From: Candidatus Nitrosopumilus sp.
GTDB taxonomy: Archaea; Thermoproteota; Nitrososphaeria; Nitrososphaerales; Nitrosopumilaceae
Reading direction: 5' to 3'
NCBI GenBank assembly: GCA_029863665.1
Contig: JAOTUX010000021.1
Coordinates: forward strand, 1-10,152
DNA: 10,152 nt
Shown here: one piece after another, positions 1-5,188 of the stretch
How positions within the stretch are numbered: the stretch's first letter is position 1
How the letters are laid out: every line of letters begins with the position of its first letter
Notes under the pieces: generated by a model
Seen by the model: only the letters and a program-made list of their open reading frames with translations
Database searches by the model: none
What the model was told of the DNA's origin: nothing
Program-made: the position numbers and the translations under genes

Positions 1-533
1 GCCAAAATGCCGAAAAACAAACCAAGAGGTTCTGATTTGAACCATCCAATTTGTCCACGGATTATAATTGGTAAAGAGACTGAATAAAGTAGTGCAGAAA
101 ATAATCCTGCAGTAGTTCCTCCTAGTACTCTAACTAGTGCAAAAATAACTATGGTAGTTAAAGATCCAAAAATTACTGGAAACAAAATAACAAAATCATA
201 AAGATCTCCACCTGTACCAAAAATCCAGTAAGTTGCTGCAGCCGTAAGATGTAACATGACTTGAGAATTTTGAGAAACGTCTCTTCCAACAGGATACCAG
301 CTTAGTTCGTCATTCCATTGGAAATATGAATAAATTCCATGATCTACCAGATATTGTGTTGCTCTATAGTTGAAAAAAGGATCAAATTCATTTAATTCCC
401 AACCAAAATCTGCGGGTTGTGATCTAATCAAAAAAGAAATTGAAAAGGAGGATGAGAGAATTACTATAATTAGAAGATGGCGTAATGTAAAGTTGGATTT
501 TCCAATAGAAAATAAATTATAAGTTGAATTCAA
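1..533 (-). CDS. STT3/AglB-family oligosaccharyltransferase, N-terminal part (runs off left edge)
   Basis: Catalytic subunit of archaeal N-glycosylation: a membrane enzyme that moves a lipid-linked glycan onto Asn in Asn-X-Ser/Thr sequons of exported proteins. I translated 177 residues. A first hydrophobic segment lies at about residues 19-36. It is followed by an extracytoplasmic loop with GWELNEFDPFFNYRAT at about 44-59, which contains the EFDP acidic motif; D51 corresponds to the conserved metal-binding Asp of the first STT3 loop. Next come SWYPVGRDV and at least two more hydrophobic segments. The frame has a TGA at 543-541, and TTG at 533 is the first usable start; the first in-frame ATG lies well inside the conserved loop, so TTG is chosen. 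A TATA-like box lies just upstream. The catalytic WWDYG-type region would be beyond the window. The family is clear; the specific paralogue is not. Confidence 0.9.
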   Translation of the reverse strand, partial: MNSTYNLFSIGKSNFTLRHLLIIVILSSSFSISFLIRSQPADFGWELNEFDPFFNYRATQYLVDHGIYSYFQWNDELSWYPVGRDVSQNSQVMLHLTAAATYWIFGTGGDLYDFVILFPVIFGSLTTIVIFALVRVLGGTTAGLFSALLYSVSLPIIIRGQIGWFKSEPLGLFFGIL

Positions 534-549
534 TATTTTTAATCAGTTC

Positions 550-559
550 ATGTGTTTAT
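550..559 (-). promoter_or_regulatory. Putative TATA box for the STT3 gene
   Basis: The minus strand reads aattataaac here, centred about 22 bp before the TTG start. A second A/T element (ttttttaaag, about 569-578) lies further upstream and ends a run of seven T that could also serve as a terminator for the PEBP gene. Which one is the TATA box is uncertain. Confidence 0.35.
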
Positions 560-607
560 AATTCTCTTTAAAAAAATTTCATTTTTTATTAAGTTAGGCA
601 CATACGT

Positions 608-1054
608 TTATGGTGCATATTTTCCTTCAAGTTTTGTTTCAGCGATTATACGGTTCTTCATAGACTTTTCAACGTCTACTTTAGTTGAACCTTGTTTTAA
701 ATTCAATTCTGTATCTAAAGCATAAAGTTTGAAAATGTAAGTATGCTCTTTATCTGGTGGTGCAGGTCCGCCATATCCAATTTCATTAAAATCAGTTTTT
801 CCTTCAATTGAATTTAGAGGAATAGAATTTTCAATAATTTCTTGCGTATTAGGAGATATATTCCACAACACCCAATGAACCCAAACCTTGCCAACTGCAC
901 CTATTGCATCAGGATCATCCATGATCAAAACCAATGATTTTGTTTCTTCTGGTACTTTACTAATTTTTAGTGGAACACTAAGATTTCCGTTTTTATAGCC
1001 ATATTTTCTTGGGATATTTCCTCCGTTTTTAAAAGCAAGACTTTCTAAAATCAT
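608..1054 (-). CDS. PEBP family (YbhB/YbcL, Raf-kinase-inhibitor-like) protein
   Basis: A 148-aa soluble protein of the phosphatidylethanolamine-binding protein fold, the length usual for bacterial and archaeal YbhB/YbcL proteins. The family's ligand-pocket motifs are all visible: DDPDA at residues 46-50, VHWVLWNI at 59-66, YGGPAPP at 94-100, and H104-x-Y106-x-F108 followed by YALD at 111-114. No signal peptide or membrane segment is seen, so it is probably cytoplasmic. The family binds small anionic or phospholipid-like ligands, but the physiological role in archaea is not established. The ATG start is supported by a CTTTAAGA box about 27 bp upstream, between this gene and the PIN gene, so it probably has its own promoter. 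Confidence 0.92.
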   Translation of the reverse strand: MILESLAFKNGGNIPRKYGYKNGNLSVPLKISKVPEETKSLVLIMDDPDAIGAVGKVWVHWVLWNISPNTQEIIENSIPLNSIEGKTDFNEIGYGGPAPPDKEHTYIFKLYALDTELNLKQGSTKVDVEKSMKNRIIAETKLEGKYAP

Positions 1055-1077
1055 ATCAACTATTTTGTTTTACAAAC

Positions 1078-1085
1078 TCTTAAAG
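1078..1085 (-). promoter_or_regulatory. Putative TATA box for the PEBP gene
   Basis: The minus strand reads CTTTAAGA, centred about 27 bp before the ATG at 1054. This is the spacing expected for a leaderless archaeal transcript. It lies in the 41 bp gap after the PIN gene. Confidence 0.4.
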
Positions 1086-1095
1086 TTAAATTTTT

Positions 1096-1464
1096 CTAAG
1101 ATTCTAAGATAATTTTATCTTGTGAGAAAGAAATTATAGAACTTCCAGCTAGCTTGATCTGTTTTTTTAATGCTTTATCCATTGTTCCAACTATAGATCT
1201 ATTAGTTTTTACATAATTCAATAGTTCCTTATCTGCAAAAGTTCCACAAATAGGAATTGTTTTTAAATTTTTTATAAAATTTAATGTTGCAATTATATCT
1301 TGTTTTTTTTCAGGAATATTTTCTAATTTAGATAATTCATTTTTTACAACTTCTGGTACGACAAAAGAAATTGGGCCTATTTCAACATCAATATTATCAA
1401 TATTCTTAATTCGTTTAATTGCTAAATGGATTAAAAAGTTAGTATCACAGATGACTTCAACCAA
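1096..1464 (-). CDS. PIN-domain (Fcf1/VapC9-like) putative ribonuclease
   Basis: A 122-aa single-domain PIN protein, a metal-dependent RNase fold. Candidate acidic metal ligands are D7 (in the CDTN signature near the N terminus), E43 (NELSKL), D78 (FADKELL) and D96 (GTMDKAL), matching the usual four-acid pattern. It overlaps the end of the aIF2 gamma gene by 8 bp. A PIN gene directly after aIF2 gamma is a recurrent archaeal arrangement, which favours a housekeeping RNA-processing role (Fcf1/Utp24-like) over a toxin; no antitoxin gene is present. TTG at 1464 is the only possible start, because the codon before it in this frame is TAG. Translation is probably coupled to aIF2 gamma; a weak AGGA lies 4 nt upstream. 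The exact substrate cannot be told from sequence. Confidence 0.88.
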   Translation of the reverse strand: MVEVICDTNFLIHLAIKRIKNIDNIDVEIGPISFVVPEVVKNELSKLENIPEKKQDIIATLNFIKNLKTIPICGTFADKELLNYVKTNRSIVGTMDKALKKQIKLAGSSIISFSQDKIILES

Positions 1465-2719
1465 CTATTCCTGCACCAATTAGTCTCCATCGTTCATCAA
1501 TTCTTCTACTTATTGCTACATTACCACCTTCAAAGATACATGCAGGTCTCCTAAGTTCAATCTCAGTATTTTTTGATTTTATTTTAGTAACTTTACCTAA
1601 GACAGGAGCAGTTCCAATATTCAATCTTAGAAGTTCTCCTGATTGAATTGGTTGAACTTTAATGTCTTCTGTGGTTCCTACTGCAGAATCAAATAAGGTT
1701 ATTTCTAATTTTAGTACAGTAGAATTTTCAGGTAGTGTACCGGGTTTTCCAATAACTGAACCAATAAATGAATCACTTCTAGTCATAGAAGGATCTAATT
1801 TTGTACCAATAGCAACCAAGCCACCTGGCTTTACTGATTCAACTATACCTGCAGCAGTACCTAAAGATGTTATTTCTGTTAGTAGTGGTTCATATGACTT
1901 TTTTTTCTCGTTCATAATACCAGGTTTAATCTCAATTTCATCACCAATATTAAAAACTCCTTGAGTTAAGCTGCCACCAATAACACCTCCTTTGATATTT
2001 TTTAATTTCGTACCAGGTTTGTTTACATCAAAAGAACGTAAAACATGCATTACAGTATCTTTTTTTTCATCTCGTTCTGGAGTTTTGATTGTTGATTCTA
2101 TAGAACCAATCAAGGCATCAATGTTTAATCCAGATTGTGCAGAAATTGGGATTACTGGTGCTTTTGTAGCATAAGTTCCTTTAACAAATTTAGTAATTTC
2201 TTGATAGTTTGCAAGGACTTCATTATACGAAAGAAGATCAACTTTATTTTGAACAACAACTATTTGTTGAATACCAAGAGTTTGGAGAGCCAAAAGATGT
2301 TCTTTTGTTTGAGGTTTAGGAACTTTCTCATTTGCAGCCACAAGAAGTAAAGCACCATCCATCAATGCCGAACCTGAAAGCATATTTGCCATCAAACTTT
2401 CGTGTCCAGGACTATCAACAAAGCTTACAACTCGAGATAATTCACTTTCTTTTCCACAATTATTACATTTTGGTGTTGTAGAATATCCTAAAGGCTCTTC
2501 ACAACTTTTACATTTATAGAATGCAGCATCAGAATACCCAACGCGAATTGTAATTCCACGTTTTAGTTCTTGGCTATGTACACTAGTCCATGAGCCAGTT
2601 AATGCTTGAATAAGAGTAGTTTTTCCATGGTCTACATGACCAGCGGTTCCAATGTTAACACATGGTTGATATCCATATTTTTTGATATACCAATCAGGAA
2701 GTGTTTCTCTCCAATCCAT
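1457..2719 (-). CDS. eif2g: Translation initiation factor aIF2 subunit gamma
   Basis: GTPase subunit of the heterotrimeric archaeal initiation factor aIF2, which brings Met-tRNAi to the small ribosomal subunit. It is 420 aa, a typical length. The GTPase motifs are in order: G1 GHVDHGKT at 27-34, switch-1 RGITI at 54-58, G3 DSPGH at 102-106, G4 NKVD at 158-161, and G5 SAQ at 193-195. The zinc knuckle typical of eIF2/aIF2 gamma sits between switch 1 and G3, as C70-x2-C73 and C85-x2-C88. Two beta-barrel domains (EF-Tu domains II and III) fill the C-terminal half. It begins with ATG 31 bp after rps6e and overlaps the PIN gene, so the three form a translation operon. No TATA box is obvious in the 31 bp gap, consistent with co-transcription. 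Confidence 0.98.
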   Translation of the reverse strand: MDWRETLPDWYIKKYGYQPCVNIGTAGHVDHGKTTLIQALTGSWTSVHSQELKRGITIRVGYSDAAFYKCKSCEEPLGYSTTPKCNNCGKESELSRVVSFVDSPGHESLMANMLSGSALMDGALLLVAANEKVPKPQTKEHLLALQTLGIQQIVVVQNKVDLLSYNEVLANYQEITKFVKGTYATKAPVIPISAQSGLNIDALIGSIESTIKTPERDEKKDTVMHVLRSFDVNKPGTKLKNIKGGVIGGSLTQGVFNIGDEIEIKPGIMNEKKKSYEPLLTEITSLGTAAGIVESVKPGGLVAIGTKLDPSMTRSDSFIGSVIGKPGTLPENSTVLKLEITLFDSAVGTTEDIKVQPIQSGELLRLNIGTAPVLGKVTKIKSKNTEIELRRPACIFEGGNVAISRRIDERWRLIGAGIVG

Positions 2720-2750
2720 AAATCAAAACGTAGGATTGGCATATGTTAAG

Positions 2751-3149
2751 TTATTCTTTTTTATCTTCAGTTTTTTCTTCTATATTTTCAGTAGGAGTTT
2801 CAACTGGTAATTCTCCATCAAATTTACAATTTACTTGATAGATTTCTTCTGACACTGTATTTCCACGCATTAATTTTCTCACTCTTTGTCCAGTTTCTGC
2901 AGCTTGCAAACCTACTCCTTTAGAAAGTAGAACATACTTTCTTGCTGCACCATGAATATCATTTCTCATAGGAACACCAGATTTGTCACTTCCTCCAGTT
3001 AATTTCAATTTTCCATTTAGTCCTACAATTGTAGCATCAGTTTCATTTCCTAGTTGTAATCCTAGTAATGGGTTTGCGTCACTATCCTTGAGTTCTTTTG
3101 AAACAGACTTTCCTTTAGTATCTGAAATTGTAAGCTTGAAGTTTGCCAA
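2751..3149 (-). CDS. rps6e: 30S ribosomal protein S6e
   Basis: Small-subunit protein shared by archaea and eukaryotes. It is 132 aa, the short archaeal form without the long phosphorylated eukaryotic tail. The family signature GGSDKSGVPM lies at 52-61 and a basic RVRKLMRGNTV segment at 89-99. The last 15 residues are a Glu/Lys-rich, mostly acidic tail. TTG at 3149 is used as the start: it gives the expected MANFKLTISD N terminus, and the same frame is closed upstream by TAG without another start codon. A TTAATTAG box about 28 bp upstream fits a leaderless mRNA. It is the first gene of the S6e - aIF2 gamma - PIN operon and is divergent from the 39-aa zinc-ribbon gene. Confidence 0.96.
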   Translation of the reverse strand: MANFKLTISDTKGKSVSKELKDSDANPLLGLQLGNETDATIVGLNGKLKLTGGSDKSGVPMRNDIHGAARKYVLLSKGVGLQAAETGQRVRKLMRGNTVSEEIYQVNCKFDGELPVETPTENIEEKTEDKKE

Positions 3150-3173
3150 GTATTTCGAAAAAAAATTGGACGA

Positions 3174-3181
3174 CTAATTAA
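3174..3181 (-). promoter_or_regulatory. Putative TATA box for the rps6e operon
   Basis: The minus strand reads TTAATTAG, centred about 28 bp before the TTG start of rps6e, inside the 74 bp intergenic region shared with the divergent small zinc-ribbon gene. Confidence 0.4.
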
Positions 3182-3195
3182 CCTTTGGACATTAT

Positions 3196-3203
3196 TTTTA
3201 AAT
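3196..3203 (+). promoter_or_regulatory. Putative TATA box for the 39-aa zinc-ribbon gene
   Basis: TTTTTAAA centred about 25 bp before the ATG at 3224, the position expected for a leaderless archaeal transcript. No Shine-Dalgarno sequence lies before the ATG. Confidence 0.5.
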
Positions 3204-3223
3204 CAAGATTTCTATAGATAGGC

Positions 3224-3343
3224 ATGAGTGAAGATGTTATCTGTCCTAGATGCAATAACAAAATGGTAGATATTCAAGCATGTCATATGTTTTGTTCTAA
3301 CTGTGGGGCTCATTTAGATTGCTCAGATAAAGGAAATTATTGA
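3224..3343 (+). CDS. Small zinc-ribbon protein, 39 aa
   Basis: A 39-residue protein on the plus strand, MSEDVICPRCNNKM..., ending at TGA 3341-3343. It has six cysteines: C7-x2-C10, C20, C24-x2-C27 and C33, plus H21 and H30. C7/C10 with C24/C27 make a classic zinc ribbon (CPRC...CSNCG). Nearly the whole protein is the metal-binding unit, so it is likely a small binding or adaptor protein rather than an enzyme. Support that it is real: ATG start, a TATA box at the right distance, a dense CxxC pattern that chance rarely produces, and compact packing against the convergent zinc-finger gene 3 bp away. The function is unknown. Confidence 0.75.
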   Translation: MSEDVICPRCNNKMVDIQACHMFCSNCGAHLDCSDKGNY

Positions 3344-3346
3344 TGA

Positions 3347-3520
3347 TCACATTCCAGGTCTGTCAGGAATGTAGTCAGTTGCCATATTGATTGCCTGATC
3401 TTTCATGATTTCTAGATAGGTATCATAATCTGCTTCAAAGCTGCAATGTGGACATTTTACATTAGTGATTTTATCATCCAAAACTGCAACTTTTTCACAT
3501 TCTGGGCATCTTGCATCCAT
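3347..3520 (-). CDS. Small zinc-finger protein, 57 aa
   Basis: A 57-residue minus-strand protein beginning MDARCPECEKVAVLDD. The zinc ribbon is C5-x2-C8 ... C23-x2-C26 (CPEC and CPHC) with a 14-residue spacer, the usual geometry of a two-knuckle ribbon. It is followed by an acidic and aromatic segment (FEADYDTYLEIM) and a short tail ending DRPGM. There is no membrane segment. The ATG at 3520 is preceded by ATTAAATA about 25 bp upstream, as for a leaderless mRNA. It is divergent from tRNA-Gly and converges on the 39-aa zinc-ribbon gene with 3 bp between stops. The fold is clear but the function is not recognised; nucleic-acid or protein binding is the general expectation. Confidence 0.75.
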   Translation of the reverse strand: MDARCPECEKVAVLDDKITNVKCPHCSFEADYDTYLEIMKDQAINMATDYIPDRPGM

Positions 3521-3541
3521 AATTTAGTTTCTTAATTAAGA

Positions 3542-3549
3542 TATTTAAT
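3542..3549. promoter_or_regulatory. Putative shared bidirectional TATA box (tRNA-Gly / 57-aa zinc-finger gene)
   Basis: Reads TATTTAAT on plus and ATTAAATA on minus. Its centre is about 27 bp before the first base of tRNA-Gly on the plus strand and about 25 bp before the ATG of the zinc-finger gene on the minus strand, so one element sits at the canonical distance for both. The intergenic space is only 52 bp and no better box is seen for either gene. Confidence 0.5.
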
Positions 3550-3572
3550 CATAGTTAATGAATATGTGTTAA

Positions 3573-3646
3573 GCGGAGTTAGTTTAGTCTGGTATGACGT
3601 CAGCTTCCCAAGCTGAAGGCCGCGGGTTCAAATCCCGCACTCCGCA
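3573..3646 (+). tRNA. tRNA-Gly (anticodon CCC)
   Basis: A 74-nt cloverleaf, assigned by hand folding. The 7-bp acceptor stem GCGGAGT/ACTCCGC is perfect, with discriminator A at 3646. T8 and A9 are in place, and the D arm contains the conserved GG. The anticodon stem TCAGC/GCTGA is perfect, with loop TTCCCAA placing CCC at 3607-3609, which reads the GGG Gly codon. The 5-nt variable loop is AGGCC. The T stem GCGGG/CCCGC encloses TTCAAAT. The D stem has a T13-T22 mismatch, leaving three good pairs. There is no intron, and the 3' CCA is not encoded. Its 3' end is 2 bp from the stop codon of the convergent C39/TPR gene. Transcription probably starts from the TATA element at 3542-3549. Confidence 0.96.
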
Positions 3647-3648
3647 TA

Positions 3649-4611
3649 CTATAATTCTCGAATCGCTTGTTCTATAATTCCCCTATCAGGAGCTTTCGGA
3701 AAATATTTCAAATAACTTTTTAAATCTTCTTTTGCATCTGGGTTTTTATTTTGTTTTTCTCTAAGGTAAGCTCGATTTTTGTAAATTTTAGCAGATCTTT
3801 TTGGATCAAGTTGTATGGCTTTAGTGTAACAATTTTCTGCTTTTTCAAATTGATTTGTTTTAAGATAGAAATTTCCTAGGCCATTGTAAGTCAAATATGA
3901 TTTTTTATTAACGCTCAAACATTTTTCGTAAAACTTGATACATTTAGAAGAGTTTTGATCATTCAGTACAGAACCCAGTAGATGTAAAGCAGTTGAGTTA
4001 TTTGGATCAAGTTGTATGGCTTGCTTTAATGATTCAAGTGCCTTAGAAGAGTTTTTTAGAATATTCAATCTCTCAGAAATAAAACATAATCGGTTTGATT
4101 TATCACCAGAGTCATTTTCAAGTTGTACGGAAGATAAAATGTCCGATGGTGCCAGTATTATCAATAATTTTCCTTCTTCAGACCATTCTTTGTTAAAGAC
4201 ATCTTGTGGTATCGCACCTTCTTGTTGTTCTCCTTCCTGATTACCTTTTTGAACATAATGAAGAATTGTTTGTTCTTCATCATTATAACCTGTTATCACA
4301 GATGCATGCTGTGTAATTTCAGGGATTCCTGGAAGAATGACAATTGGAGGGATTCCAGAATCAATGATTTTTTTTAATTCTGACAAAGACGAGTGAACTA
4401 TTTTACATATCAAGCCATGTCTTTCTGCAGATTCTATGCCTTCAATCAAAATACTACCATTAAATCCAGAGTATTGTTTTGCAGTTTCTATGGCTTCAGC
4501 CATAGATAATTCAATATTCCAGTATTTTGAAACTACATTGATAGGCAACGGGAGACAAATATTTTCTTCATCAACAAGAGGCAAAAATAATTGGTGATCA
4601 TCTTGTTCCAT
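3649..4611 (-). CDS. C39-peptidase-like domain fused to TPR repeats
   Basis: A 320-aa protein with two parts. Residues about 5-155 resemble the papain-like C39 peptidase family. A candidate nucleophile C19 lies at the start of a helix (NICLPLPINVVSKYW), and a candidate His102 in ITQHASVITGYND is placed as the family's catalytic H. The third catalytic residue, normally in a DP motif after the His strand, is not obvious. Residues about 190-315 are three to four TPR units with the typical A-x-x-x-Y/A-x-x-A-I-x-L-D-P ends, for example KQAIQLDPNN and TKAIQLDPKR. No signal peptide or membrane segment is seen, so it is probably cytoplasmic, unlike bacteriocin-exporter C39 domains. The ATG start has a TTTTAATA box about 26 bp upstream. 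The substrate is unknown; it could be a peptidase, amidase or inactive binding domain. Confidence 0.75.
   Translation of the reverse strand: MEQDDHQLFLPLVDEENICLPLPINVVSKYWNIELSMAEAIETAKQYSGFNGSILIEGIESAERHGLICKIVHSSLSELKKIIDSGIPPIVILPGIPEITQHASVITGYNDEEQTILHYVQKGNQEGEQQEGAIPQDVFNKEWSEEGKLLIILAPSDILSSVQLENDSGDKSNRLCFISERLNILKNSSKALESLKQAIQLDPNNSTALHLLGSVLNDQNSSKCIKFYEKCLSVNKKSYLTYNGLGNFYLKTNQFEKAENCYTKAIQLDPKRSAKIYKNRAYLREKQNKNPDAKEDLKSYLKYFPKAPDRGIIEQAIREL
3800..4022. repeat. 22-bp exact direct repeat within TPR coding sequence
   Basis: The 22 bases at 3800-3821 and 4001-4022 are identical, 201 bp apart (67 codons, about two TPR units). They encode the AIQLDP ends of two different TPR repeats. 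A shorter related stretch (caagttgtacgg) occurs near 4120. Identity at synonymous positions suggests a fairly recent internal duplication or gene conversion, or chance under strong codon bias. Confidence 0.7.
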
Positions 4612-4633
4612 AAACTAAAGAAAATTTGAGAGT

Positions 4634-4641
4634 TATTAAAA
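4634..4641 (-). promoter_or_regulatory. Putative TATA box for the C39/TPR gene
   Basis: The minus strand reads TTTTAATA, centred about 26 bp before the ATG at 4611, in the 34 bp gap after the amidotransferase gene. It suggests the C39/TPR gene can be transcribed separately as a leaderless mRNA. Confidence 0.45.
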
Positions 4642-4645
4642 TCAA

Positions 4646-5188
4646 TCACAGTAAACAAAATTTTTCAATTAGTTTGTAACCATCTAAGCTCATTTCAGGA
4701 TGAAATTGGGTTCCAAAAATTAGTTTTTTTTCATATTGAATAATTTCATATTTACAATTCTTTGATTTTGCAAGTGGAATTAGTTTACTAGGTAATTTAG
4801 ATATTTCAAACCCATGACTTTCAAAAACATCCAAAGAACCATTAGATAGTGAATTATCTTCAAAGATTTCAATTGTTTCATTTCCTTTTTGGAGTGATTC
4901 AGTTTTTCTAATTGTTCCCCCTAATGTAAGGGCCAAAATTTCTGCTCCATAGCAAATTCCAAGCAGTTTTAGATCATGTTTAATGGAATAATTAACAATT
5001 TTAGAATTAATTTCATTGGTTTTTTTTTCATTTTTTCTTCTTCCAGAAAGAATTATAGAATTATAATTTTCAAGCAAGTGTAAATCTAAAAATTGTGGAG
5101 TTTGTTTCTCAAATGAAATATTTAGTTTATCTAAAAAATCAGTTAAATTTTTTGTATAGATGGAACCATTATCAACAACTAGAAGCAA
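4646..5188 (-). CDS. Class I glutamine amidotransferase, stand-alone (GuaA N-terminal-like)
   Basis: A 180-aa single-domain class I glutaminase that releases ammonia from glutamine for a partner enzyme. The nucleophile elbow is GICYGAE with C79, and the His-Glu pair lies in GTQFHPEMS (H163, E165). SHGFE at 124-128 recalls the MSHGD segment of GMP synthase glutaminase subunits, so a GuaAa-like origin is the best guess; TrpG/PabA-type is an alternative. Odd point: the usual Gly-Gly-Pro oxyanion segment near residue 49 reads LSGRRKN, keeping one Gly only. No synthetase partner is adjacent. The TTG start at 5188 directly follows the TAA of the UPF0182 gene, and no in-frame start lies upstream. 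A GAGGT sits 10 nt before it, so translation is probably coupled. Confidence 0.85.
   Translation of the reverse strand: MLLVVDNGSIYTKNLTDFLDKLNISFEKQTPQFLDLHLLENYNSIILSGRRKNEKKTNEINSKIVNYSIKHDLKLLGICYGAEILALTLGGTIRKTESLQKGNETIEIFEDNSLSNGSLDVFESHGFEISKLPSKLIPLAKSKNCKYEIIQYEKKLIFGTQFHPEMSLDGYKLIEKFCLL

Noticed and set aside
1096..1464. VapC-type toxin of a toxin-antitoxin pair
   Set aside because: No antitoxin-like small gene adjoins it; the neighbour is aIF2 gamma in a housekeeping operon.
1662..2350. Three plus-strand open frames opposite aIF2 gamma
   Set aside because: Antisense shadows of a strongly conserved gene; no recognisable domains or promoter.
2983..3177. Plus-strand 64-aa frame opposite S6e
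   Set aside because: Antisense to a ribosomal protein gene, with low-complexity composition reflecting the opposite strand.
4016..4240. Plus-strand 74-aa frame with several cysteines opposite the C39/TPR gene
   Set aside because: Cysteine spacing is irregular and no promoter is seen; it is best explained as a shadow frame.
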